A stretch of DNA of 64,000 bases from Arenicellales bacterium. Lineage in GTDB: Bacteria; Pseudomonadota; Gammaproteobacteria; Arenicellales; JAHEKD01. The notes under the pieces are model-generated. The model did no database searches and was not told the DNA's origin. It saw only the letters and a program-made list of their open reading frames with translations. Made by a program: the position numbers and the translations under genes. Below, one piece after another: positions 1 through 7,744 of this stretch. How positions within the stretch are numbered: the stretch's first letter is position 1; each line of letters opens with the position of its first letter. The stretch is from the NCBI GenBank assembly GCA_028284225.1, contig JANQSD010000002.1:1-64000 (forward strand), in the 5' to 3' direction.

Positions 1-62
1 GGTGATAGCCGAAGAATCTCACTTAAACCGGCTACACGCTTAAACAATAATGTCATCTGTGG

Positions 63-95
63 CAGATCCTTCCTCGCTTTGCTCGTCAAGATGAC
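63..95. repeat. Dispersed palindromic repeat half-site (family D)
   Basis: A stretch beginning CAGATCC and ending AAGATGAC closely resembles 53118-53150 and more loosely 43207-43240. It lies in non-coding DNA downstream of the lyase gene. The rest of the first 135 bases shows no gene. Confidence 0.5.
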
Positions 96-135
96 TTTAG
101 CAGTTGGGTTTAATTTGCATATCTCTGAACTGTGC

Positions 136-1650
136 TTAAGTAACTACCGTAAATTCACCTTGTTGAATTGAATTAGCAATCAATTCAATATCTGCAGTAA
201 GTGAATGATCATCATCGTTATCTAAAGATAACTGTTTCACTTGGTGATATATTTTTTTCATGTTATCGCCAAGCTGATCAGTTACATGTCGTAATTCAAC
301 TGCCCGCTGTGCAACTAATAATTCTATTGCACTTAGATAGCGGGAATGTTCACTGATTTTGAGCAATGCCCGGGCTGCAGTCGGGGTCGCTGTCATTGAA
401 TCCTCAACGCCATCGGCATTAATACTGGGCCAGATCGGTACCGGTTGAGCTTCATGCAACAGTTCAGCCAGTAGTGACTCCGCTGTTTTCATCAAGGGTG
501 CAAAACCATTCGAATGACTCTGGGGCTTTGCTAAAAATAGGGGTAAATCAGTGAATCGTGGTGACAACATTTTAGATATTCGAGCAAGCTGGGTCACACA
601 TAAATGAACAAAACTACGACTGACTGTTTCAATTACATTAGTTAAATGAGGACTATATAGAACACCTGCTGAAACCAGCTTTTGTAACTCAATTAACGCA
701 ACCGGATTATCACAAGTGCTGTTGAGCTCAATATTGACTGCCTGATTTGCAAAATCGAGTGCCGCATAAACTGTGCCATGAATTTGAGCGATATTTCTGA
801 TTGACAGCGGGTCTTGTAACCGGCGTGCCTGACCAGGTTCAAACAACTTGCTGCCAGCGAGTAACAGTAAAAGCTGTTTAACTGCTTCGTTTTGCCCTGG
901 TTGCGGCTTTAACGCTAACACTTGCTCATCAAACGGTAACAAGTTTGCTCTAAACCCTTCCATGGTTAATGCCGCCGCTGCTTGAGTTGCATCCAAAGCA
1001 ATATGTGCAGCCTGCAAAGCCAATGCAGATAAGCCAATGGAATAACTGAAATTATTACTTAGCAATAAGCCGTCTTTGGGGCCAAGTGCTGGCACTGAAA
1101 TCTCTGCGGCTTGTAAAATATTCTGCGCCGAATCAATGTTACCGGCTGCATCTTGCATTAATCCTTCACCAATCAATGCCTGGGCCATGGTTGCATTCCA
1201 AACCAGATCACCGGCACCAATACTGGCCTGCTGCCCCGCTACCGGCGTCAGATCAGCATTCAAACAGGCTAATAGATGGTCAGCCACAGCGATACTGGCC
1301 GCCGCTGCGCCAGGTAATAATGTATTCAGCCTGACAATCATGGCTGCACGAACTACAGCTTTGTCTTCTGGGTGACCGACAGCATGGGCACGACCGCGAA
1401 TGGTTTGATAAGAAAAATCACTTAATGCATCAGCGTCCAGGACCTCAGTCACTTTTGCGCCCAGGCCAGTAGTCACACCGTATACAGGAATTTGTTTGTC
1501 CACTGCATCATTAACCAAACTTCGGGCGACGAGCATTTGTTCACGAGCTTCAGGTGTTATGGAAAACGATGTTCGGTTATGGGCAGCTTTGTTCAACTTT
1601 TCAGCGGTGAGCGATTGTCCGTCGAGAATAAGTTGATTAAGAGCTGACAT
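136..1650 (-). CDS. Histidine/aromatic ammonia-lyase family protein lacking the MIO triad
   Basis: This 504-residue protein has the layout of the HAL/PAL superfamily. YGVTTGLG (57-64) matches the catalytic Tyr loop, IGEG (160-163) matches the conserved segment after the MIO loop, and QDPLSIRN (279-286) and NIELNSTCDNP (306-316) match core helices. Family enzymes eliminate ammonia using an MIO group made from Ala-Ser-Gly in GSVGASGDL. Here the segment reads ASIGAGDL (142-149), one residue shorter and without the Ser. The Tyr of the QDxYSLR motif is Leu282. Classical lyase chemistry is therefore doubtful; it may be a variant enzyme. It starts 5 bases after the cyclodeaminase-like gene, so the two are probably co-transcribed. 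Family membership is clear; substrate is unknown. Confidence 0.85.
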   Translation of the reverse strand: MSALNQLILDGQSLTAEKLNKAAHNRTSFSITPEAREQMLVARSLVNDAVDKQIPVYGVTTGLGAKVTEVLDADALSDFSYQTIRGRAHAVGHPEDKAVVRAAMIVRLNTLLPGAAAASIAVADHLLACLNADLTPVAGQQASIGAGDLVWNATMAQALIGEGLMQDAAGNIDSAQNILQAAEISVPALGPKDGLLLSNNFSYSIGLSALALQAAHIALDATQAAAALTMEGFRANLLPFDEQVLALKPQPGQNEAVKQLLLLLAGSKLFEPGQARRLQDPLSIRNIAQIHGTVYAALDFANQAVNIELNSTCDNPVALIELQKLVSAGVLYSPHLTNVIETVSRSFVHLCVTQLARISKMLSPRFTDLPLFLAKPQSHSNGFAPLMKTAESLLAELLHEAQPVPIWPSINADGVEDSMTATPTAARALLKISEHSRYLSAIELLVAQRAVELRHVTDQLGDNMKKIYHQVKQLSLDNDDDHSLTADIELIANSIQQGEFTVVT

Positions 1651-1655
1651 TTTAG

Positions 1656-2657
1656 TTATTTATAAACCAGATTTTGAACCAGGCCAAGGTCACGCGCCTT
1701 TTTCAGCATATAGGCGCCCAAGGCTATATCACTGGTTGCCAGACCGCGGTGCCAGAATAAAATAGTTTCATCGCTACTCTCACGTCCGGGTTTCAACCCT
1801 GCCACAATTTCACCAATTTCCGCATAAAAGCTTTGCTCACTGATTTTGCCTGCATCTATATGCGGCCTAAGTGCGCCTAAATGCCCGGCTCGCATCTGAC
1901 CTAAATCATCCATCACAAATTTATCGATCTGATCCACAAAGTCCAACGGCAAACTACTCATGGTTCCGTAGGGAATAACCAGGCTGCCCGGCTTTACCCA
2001 CTGTGTCTTAAACAATGGTGTTGGTTCGGGCAAACGAGATGCTTCGACCATTATATCTGCAGCTTCCAGACAATCTTGCCAGTTTTCTGTAGCGATCACT
2101 TTTTTGTTTAAATCCTGACTGAGCTTTTGGGCAAAAGCATTACGACTTTGTTCTCGTCTGGAATGTACCCTGATTTCATCGAAATCGAACAAATGATCCA
2201 GTAAATACACGTTCCAATAGGCCGTACCGCGAGCACCGATATGGCCGAGAACTCTAGGCTGTTCAGGTGCCAGCCATTTGGCGCCCAATGCAGTAACAGC
2301 TCCGGTGCGCATATCAGTCAGCCCTGCTGCATCAATCACCGCCTTAGGCTTCCCGGTTCGCGGACAAAACAGATTCAATAGCGCCATTTCTGAGGGCAAA
2401 TCTTGCTTATAATTATTATAGAAATCACCGACAATTTTGACACCGGCGTATTCAAGCGGAGCAACATAGCCTCGTAATACATTAAAATGGCCGTCAAATT
2501 GCGGGTCAGGGGTTAAATGCATACGTGGTTCAATCACTGTCTCACCCTTACCAGCAGCGACTAAGCCCTGCTCTACTGCACTCAAGATTTCAGCAGCCGT
2601 GAGCTTCAGTTGTTCAACTTGCGGACCACCTAGATATTCTATTTCGATGCTCTTCAT
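1656..2657 (-). CDS. Ornithine cyclodeaminase / mu-crystallin family protein (TynB-like)
   Basis: This 333-residue protein belongs to the ornithine cyclodeaminase/mu-crystallin family, which binds NAD(P) and acts on imines or amino acids. Visible are EPRMHL with Arg45, AGVKIVGD with Lys74, TDMRTGA with Arg117 and the dinucleotide-binding GHIGARGTA (138-146). The GGDCPGKTEL-type stretch carrying the catalytic Asp of true ornithine cyclodeaminases seems to be replaced near residues 227-236 by a sequence with Pro-Tyr-Gly-Thr. It resembles proteins that pipelines call tyramine oxidase subunit B. It is the first gene of an apparent two-gene unit with the lyase-like gene; its start is ATG at 2657. 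Substrate not known. Confidence 0.85.
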   Translation of the reverse strand: MKSIEIEYLGGPQVEQLKLTAAEILSAVEQGLVAAGKGETVIEPRMHLTPDPQFDGHFNVLRGYVAPLEYAGVKIVGDFYNNYKQDLPSEMALLNLFCPRTGKPKAVIDAAGLTDMRTGAVTALGAKWLAPEQPRVLGHIGARGTAYWNVYLLDHLFDFDEIRVHSRREQSRNAFAQKLSQDLNKKVIATENWQDCLEAADIMVEASRLPEPTPLFKTQWVKPGSLVIPYGTMSSLPLDFVDQIDKFVMDDLGQMRAGHLGALRPHIDAGKISEQSFYAEIGEIVAGLKPGRESSDETILFWHRGLATSDIALGAYMLKKARDLGLVQNLVYK

Positions 2658-2734
2658 TGTTTAGATTTACGAGAATATGTATTCCTTTGTGGAATTTTCT
2701 GGTTTTATCATGGATATTCCTACAGGTCTATTGA
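2658..2734 (-). promoter_or_regulatory. Putative control region of the cyclodeaminase-lyase unit
   Basis: The 77-base gap between the LysR gene and its presumed target holds an inverted repeat GAATA-TG-TATTC (2673-2684). Its right half continues as TATTCCT, which recurs at 2715-2721, 35 bases away. Spaced half-sites suit a LysR-type regulator. No strong promoter hexamers are evident, so this is a tentative call. Confidence 0.3.
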
Positions 2735-3652
2735 TTAGAACTTGTCTGAAGATAGCATCTGATCAATCAGCCAAGCCTTAAAATCCATCACAATTTGGCG
2801 GCTTTGTTTATTTTTCGGAATCGTCAAACAATAGGGTTGGGAAAGTTTTAATGCATGCTCATGAATTCTAATCAGCGACCTCTCTTGCAAATACGTAGAC
2901 GCCAACATACCCTGACACAGTACAATACCAAGTCCTCCAACTGCCAAATCAATAGCTGTTTTAGAATAATTGGCTATCAAACCAGAATCTGTTTGTCCGC
3001 TCGCTGGCAAACCATTGCTTGAAAACCAATCTCTCCAACTTGGGAAAGCTGCTGATGATGGCCCCCAATCAGTATGAATGAGTGGTGCCTTCAGCAAATC
3101 ACCCGCTTGTTTAAAAGGACCGTGTTTGTTAACAAATGCCGGTGAACAGGCTGGGAAGACTGCATCTGTCATAATCGCCCGCGTCTCAATATCAGGATAG
3201 AAAAACTTGCCGTAAGTCATACGAATATCAATAGCATCTTTATCAAACGAAACCGGGTCCTCCTCGCCGCGTAGAGAAAAATCAACCTGCCCATATTGGG
3301 CGGTGAAATCCGGAATTTTCTGACTTAACCAGCCGACTGCTACCGAACTGGGTATAGAAATAACAAGCCTTCTAGCGGGTCTATTTGATTTTAATTTGTG
3401 TGCAACTTGATTTAACTCGTTAAAGGCGGTGCTGACATGTGGTTGTATTTCAAGCCCGGCCTCCGTCAAATTTATACTACGGTTGACCCGATCAAACAGT
3501 TTGCGGCCGACTTGATCTTCCAGGTTGCGAATTAATTGACTAACAGCAGCCGGGGTAATGGATAACTCCTGGGCAGCAGCAACAAAACTGCCGTTTCTGG
3601 CTGCCGCTTCGAAAGCTTGAAGTGCCTTTAATGAAAGTTTGATGCTCGCCAT
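2735..3652 (-). CDS. LysR-type transcriptional regulator
   Basis: A regulator of about 305 residues with an N-terminal winged helix-turn-helix (ALQAFEAAARNGSF, then AAVSQLIRNLED) and a C-terminal periplasmic-binding-like effector domain. It looks most like the GcvA subgroup. The frame opens with a TTG at 3664, but the ATG at 3652 gives the usual LysR N-terminus (MASIKLSLKALQAFE) and is preferred, although the GAGG just before it is very close. It lies immediately upstream of the cyclodeaminase-like and lyase-like genes on the same strand and probably controls them. The inducer cannot be read from the sequence. Confidence 0.88.
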   Translation of the reverse strand: MASIKLSLKALQAFEAAARNGSFVAAAQELSITPAAVSQLIRNLEDQVGRKLFDRVNRSINLTEAGLEIQPHVSTAFNELNQVAHKLKSNRPARRLVISIPSSVAVGWLSQKIPDFTAQYGQVDFSLRGEEDPVSFDKDAIDIRMTYGKFFYPDIETRAIMTDAVFPACSPAFVNKHGPFKQAGDLLKAPLIHTDWGPSSAAFPSWRDWFSSNGLPASGQTDSGLIANYSKTAIDLAVGGLGIVLCQGMLASTYLQERSLIRIHEHALKLSQPYCLTIPKNKQSRQIVMDFKAWLIDQMLSSDKF

Positions 3653-3845
3653 ATCCTCTACCAAGAACAGTTTTCAATTAATTACATTAAGAATCAGCTC
3701 AATATTAATTAAGATTATCTTTCCTATTGGCAATATTTTATCCTTTTTAGTTATGTAAAACTTGTGCTAATTTTTATTAATATTCTGAGGATTAACTCCC
3801 AAGAAGATCAATAGCCTGAAAGTATCTTGACTAGAGGATAAGTCG

Positions 3846-4742
3846 ATGGACTCACGTAAATTTGTTGCTTCACTAACAGCTGAACAAAAAAACTTTTTGA
3901 CAGAAAAGAATGATCTTGATGGCATTAAATCACTGATATTCCATTTCGGTGGTATCCTGGCATTCGGCAGCCTGATCATGCTGGATACAGCTCTCACACC
4001 TATTCTCATGCTTATCCAGGGTATCTTTATTATTTTTTTGTTTACGTTGCTACACGAAACCGTTCATAAATCACCCTTCGCTTCACCAATAATTAACCGC
4101 ATTGCAGGTTTAATCAGCAGCTATTTTATTTTCTTACCCGCCGAGTGGTTCAGGTATTTTCATTTTGAACATCATCGCCATACCCACATTCCCGGCAAAG
4201 ACCCGGAACTGGATGATCCCAAACCTACAAACTTGGCCCAGTATTTGATCTATGTGAGTGGCTTTCCAACCTGGTACAGCCATATTAAAACTATTTTCAA
4301 GAATGCCTTTGGCGAGCTTGACTATCGATTCATGCCTACCTCATCACATTCTAAAATACGCGGTGAAGCACGCATGATGCTTACAGTCTATGCTTTGATC
4401 TTTATTATCTCTTTGATAGCCCAATCTGCTACGCTAGTTTATATCTGGCTAATACCGGTGATACTTGGACAACCGTTTTTGCGTTTATATCTGATGGCTG
4501 AGCATGATCGCTGCCCGTTTGTGGTCAACATGTTCGAAAACACACGCACAATGTTTACCAATGCATTAGTCAGACAACTGGCCTGGAACATGCCGTATCA
4601 CGTGGAGCATCATACTTATCCCAGCGTTCCTTTTCATAAGTTGCCTGAATTACATCGATTAATAAGAAACTACTTAGTGGAAACAGAGAAGGGATATACC
4701 CGATTCAGTCAGAAATATATTGAGAGTTTAGGGGACGCTTAA
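3846..4742 (+). CDS. Membrane fatty acid desaturase family protein
   Basis: A 298-residue integral membrane di-iron protein. Three histidine boxes are present: HETVH (70-74), HFEHH (106-110, followed by RHTH) and HVEHH (252-256), plus HDRCP at 220. These define the FA_desaturase superfamily, which includes acyl desaturases, carotenoid ketolases and related hydroxylases. Hydrophobic stretches near 30-70, 85-100 and 175-215 place the boxes on the cytoplasmic side. The MFS gene follows 65 bases downstream and may share its transcript. The substrate cannot be fixed from the motifs. The upstream LysR gene is divergent, so they share an A+T-rich control region (3653-3845). Confidence 0.85.
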   Translation: MDSRKFVASLTAEQKNFLTEKNDLDGIKSLIFHFGGILAFGSLIMLDTALTPILMLIQGIFIIFLFTLLHETVHKSPFASPIINRIAGLISSYFIFLPAEWFRYFHFEHHRHTHIPGKDPELDDPKPTNLAQYLIYVSGFPTWYSHIKTIFKNAFGELDYRFMPTSSHSKIRGEARMMLTVYALIFIISLIAQSATLVYIWLIPVILGQPFLRLYLMAEHDRCPFVVNMFENTRTMFTNALVRQLAWNMPYHVEHHTYPSVPFHKLPELHRLIRNYLVETEKGYTRFSQKYIESLGDA

Positions 4743-4807
4743 GCATAAACTGATCACGTCTTTTAAAAAGCACATCCGTCAGGCAGTGCAATCGTTACAA
4801 TAGCCGA

Positions 4808-6067
4808 ATGTCGGCTAATATTGAAAAGCATTTTTTAGGCGGTATCGGTCATGCGTTTGCTGATCGTAATTTTCGGTTCTACTCGATTGGGGCTATAGCA
4901 ACCTGGATAGGTTATTTTTTACAACTGGTTGCTGTGTCCTGGTACGCCTGGGAACTCACCCATTCCACGGCTTGGCTAGCCATTGTTGCGTTGTTGGATA
5001 TCGTTCCCAACATTGTATTGATGCCGTTAGCCGGTGCAGTTGCTGACCGTTATGACAAATATCGGATGATGGGTGTTGTCAGTTTCCTGGCATTAGCTCA
5101 GGCATTGCTGATCGCAATTCTGGCCTTGACGGGTCAATTAACTATCTGGCCATTTGCACTATTGGTTTTGATCCACGGTATTATCATCAGTTTCATGGTG
5201 CCGGCCATGTATGGCATTCTGCCGCGATTCGTACACCGTTCTTGCTTAAGTTCTGCTATTGCTGTCAGTTCATCCTATGCTCAACTGGCTGTTTTTTTAG
5301 GCCCCGCAATCGCCGGATGGGTTATCTCGGCTTATGGTGTAGGGGTGGCTTTTGCAATAAATGCTCTGGGTTATTTTATCTACCTGATTTCCTGGGCCTT
5401 TTTGAAAACTCCAGAGGATTTTATAAAGCCGGAAAAAAGTACTAAGACATTACTAGGCGATATCAAAGACGGTTTCAACTATATTCGAGACCATCAGGGA
5501 ATTTCTGCACTGTTGGTTATGTTATTGGCGGGAGATGCCTTGGGCGCCAGTATTTTTTATATGGCTCCGGCTTTTGCAGACAAGATTCTGGGGTTGGGTG
5601 TTATCGGCGTGTCGATAATTTTGTCCGCCAAGGGCGTTGGTGCAACCCTGGCCGCGATATGGATTGCGTATGGCGGAGAAAAAGCCGCAACAGCGCAAAG
5701 ACTGCTGCAAGGGTTTATTGTCTTTGTGATTTCAGTTTTTGTCATTTTTCTGATTCACAATATTTATATCTCCATCGTCGCCTTTGTAATTCTTGGAATG
5801 GCTGTTGAGACTTATCACACCATTATGAAATCATTAGTTCAACTATCCGTGTCCGAACAACAACGAGGCCGGGTTATGGGGACATTGTTTATGTTGGGTC
5901 AGTTCGCCTCAGCAGTTGGTACTTATTTGATCGGCTATTTTGCAGTCAGTTACGGTTTAGTCATGCCGACACTTGTGGCCGCAACAATATGTTTGATTGT
6001 CTGGCTTTTTTATTTCATCAAGCGGCACCAGTTCATTCATAAATTCAAAAAATCTTACGAAATCTAG
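4808..6067 (+). CDS. Major facilitator superfamily transporter (EntS/MFS_3-like)
   Basis: A 419-residue protein with about twelve hydrophobic segments. The loop between helices 2 and 3 carries the MFS signature-like GAVADRYDKYRMMG. The N-terminus (FADRNFRFYSIGAIATWIGY) resembles the MFS_3 group that includes the enterobactin exporter EntS and macrolide-efflux proteins. It probably exports a small molecule by proton antiport across the inner membrane; the substrate is unknown. It follows the desaturase gene in the same direction. No siderophore biosynthesis genes are nearby, so a siderophore role is not supported. The C-terminus ends in a basic tail after the last helix. Confidence 0.85.
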   Translation: MSANIEKHFLGGIGHAFADRNFRFYSIGAIATWIGYFLQLVAVSWYAWELTHSTAWLAIVALLDIVPNIVLMPLAGAVADRYDKYRMMGVVSFLALAQALLIAILALTGQLTIWPFALLVLIHGIIISFMVPAMYGILPRFVHRSCLSSAIAVSSSYAQLAVFLGPAIAGWVISAYGVGVAFAINALGYFIYLISWAFLKTPEDFIKPEKSTKTLLGDIKDGFNYIRDHQGISALLVMLLAGDALGASIFYMAPAFADKILGLGVIGVSIILSAKGVGATLAAIWIAYGGEKAATAQRLLQGFIVFVISVFVIFLIHNIYISIVAFVILGMAVETYHTIMKSLVQLSVSEQQRGRVMGTLFMLGQFASAVGTYLIGYFAVSYGLVMPTLVAATICLIVWLFYFIKRHQFIHKFKKSYEI

Positions 6068-6187
6068 TACGACTTTCAAGCACAGTGTAAACAAGCGAAA
6101 TACACTGTTTATCCACCTTTGCGCAAAGCTTTAAAAAATTCTTATGTACAGACCGATCTTCTAAATCCCTAGATAAATTTAGATTGC

Positions 6188-6216
6188 TTGATTCAAATTC
6201 TCACTTATCCTATAAT
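6188..6216 (+). promoter_or_regulatory. Sigma70-type promoter upstream of the TetR gene
   Basis: TTGATT (6188-6193) and a perfect TATAAT (6211-6216) are separated by 17 bases, the optimal spacing. It lies about 75 bases before the tetR start and would drive the tetR-ABC-outer membrane-adaptor-RND operon. Confidence 0.7.
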
Positions 6217-6232
6217 GCGAATGATAATTCGC
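6217..6232. promoter_or_regulatory. Palindromic operator candidate overlapping the transcription start
   Basis: Perfect six-base arms GCGAAT and ATTCGC flank GATA, directly after the -10 box. A repressor bound here would block initiation, consistent with autoregulation by the TetR protein. The core AATGATAATT also resembles part of a Fur box, so iron control is an alternative. Confidence 0.5.
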
Positions 6233-6290
6233 TTAATGTAATAACTTCTATCACAACTAAAGCGAAAACTGCATCAACACTGGGAACAAC

Positions 6291-6893
6291 ATGGTTAGGA
6301 CAGTTAATAAGGCGCGGCGCGCAAAGAAAAAAAGAGAAATTCTTAATGCAGCAATGCAATGTTTTGCTGACAAAGGCTTTCACAGCACATCAATGCAGGA
6401 TGTCTGCCGAGCAGCAGGTATGAGCCCCGGCTCTCTATATCGCTATTTCGCTTCAAAGGACGACATTATCATTGCCATCGTCGAAGAAGAGCGACAGGAA
6501 AGTGATGAATTCACCTCGTATTTAGCTAACAGCGGTGATCTATTCGGCAGTCTGAGTGAAGCCATCGCCCATGTCATCGATCGAAGTAATGAGCCCAGCT
6601 ATGCACAATTGTCTGTTGAAATTTATGCTGAGCTACTGCGTAATGAAAAAGCGATGGAAGTCACTGTTGAGGCCTATGCAAAGGCTACTCAAACGCTCAC
6701 ACAAGCCTTACACCAGGCCATTGAAAAAGGAGAAGTTGATGACGGCTGGGAGCCCGAAGCCCTGGCAGAAGTCATCATTGCACTGATCGACGCATTGGAA
6801 ACTCGGCCGCCATTTACCAGAAAGGTCTCTGACAAAACAATTCATGAAACTGTGGTCAAACTTATTAATTCGATAAGAACACCAAATCCATAG
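6291..6893 (+). CDS. TetR/AcrR family transcriptional regulator
   Basis: A 200-residue regulator with a basic N-terminus and a TetR helix-turn-helix (REILNAAMQCFADKGFHSTS, then VCRAAGMSPGSLYRYFASKDD, about 15-58). A helical ligand-binding domain follows. It is the first gene of a run whose next gene begins with GTG overlapping its stop (TAGTG). The run continues into a complete tripartite efflux pump. By analogy with AcrR-type regulators it probably represses this operon until a pump substrate binds. The promoter and palindrome at 6188-6232 support autoregulation. The ligand is unknown. Confidence 0.9.
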   Translation: MVRTVNKARRAKKKREILNAAMQCFADKGFHSTSMQDVCRAAGMSPGSLYRYFASKDDIIIAIVEEERQESDEFTSYLANSGDLFGSLSEAIAHVIDRSNEPSYAQLSVEIYAELLRNEKAMEVTVEAYAKATQTLTQALHQAIEKGEVDDGWEPEALAEVIIALIDALETRPPFTRKVSDKTIHETVVKLINSIRTPNP

Positions 6894-7741
6894 TGAATGC
6901 TAAAGAACTCAATATAGCAACCCTTTACTTGCATCGACCCTGGAAAATCAGTCTAACCTGGATTGTGGTATTGATTGAAAATATTCTGATGGCCATTGTG
7001 CCGTTATTTATCGGCTATAGCATAGACGGTTTGCTGCAAGATGACTTCACCAATCTATGGTATTTAGTCTCACTATTTTTTGCTCTAATCGTTATTTCCG
7101 TTTTAAGACGCATTTATGATACTCGTGTTTACAGCCAGCTACGTATAGACCTGGGGCTGCAAGTCGATACGCGTCATCAACATCAAAGTGTTTCAATCCG
7201 CAATGCCCGTTTGGATATGTCAGCGGAATTGATTGAATTTCTTGAAGAAAGTTTGCCGCAAATCATCACCTCAGCGGTTCAGATTATTATCGCGTTAGTA
7301 ATACTGTACACATTTCACATGTCCCTGGCGGTAGCAGCGCTAATCGCAACGCTTACCATGATGATTATTTACAGCTTTTTCCATGGGGGATTTTACCGCC
7401 TTAACCAACAACTAAACTTACAAACTGAAAAGCAAGTATCCGTTTTGACAGGCAACGGAAAATTGCTCGATCATCTGAATTATTTAAGGCAAGCCGAAAT
7501 AAAACTATCTGATCGTGAAGCCTATTTATACGGTCTTATTTTTATCTGCTTGCTTTCATTCCTGGTGTTTAATTTATGGAAAAGTACCAGTCTTGACGGT
7601 GTAACAGCGGGAATGCTTTTTTCTATAGTGACGTATAGCTGGGAATATATAGAGGCGATATTGATCATGCCGATCACTTTGCAGCAATGGTCGAGGCTGT
7701 CAGAAATTCAAAAGCGTATTAATAGTGAAGCCTTTAGTTAA
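6893..7741 (+). CDS. Orphan ABC transporter six-transmembrane domain protein
   Basis: This 282-residue membrane protein resembles the six-helix domain of type IV (exporter) ABC transporters: hydrophobic segments near 20-40, 58-72, 128-165 and 210-250, with a linker-like RRIYDTRVYSQLRIDLGLQV. It stops where a nucleotide-binding domain would begin, and no Walker A, ABC signature or Walker B is seen. No separate ATPase gene is present in the operon. The start is GTG overlapping the tetR stop; the next gene begins 3 bases after its end. It may be a degenerate exporter, a partner for an unlinked ATPase or an accessory protein of the RND pump; the sequence does not decide. Confidence 0.75.
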   Translation: MNAKELNIATLYLHRPWKISLTWIVVLIENILMAIVPLFIGYSIDGLLQDDFTNLWYLVSLFFALIVISVLRRIYDTRVYSQLRIDLGLQVDTRHQHQSVSIRNARLDMSAELIEFLEESLPQIITSAVQIIIALVILYTFHMSLAVAALIATLTMMIIYSFFHGGFYRLNQQLNLQTEKQVSVLTGNGKLLDHLNYLRQAEIKLSDREAYLYGLIFICLLSFLVFNLWKSTSLDGVTAGMLFSIVTYSWEYIEAILIMPITLQQWSRLSEIQKRINSEAFS

Positions 7742-7744
7742 GCC

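Noticed and set aside
3767-4009. Open frame of 80 codons on the minus strand upstream of and into the desaturase gene
   Set aside because: Overlaps the start of a clear desaturase gene with no domain or ribosome-binding site.
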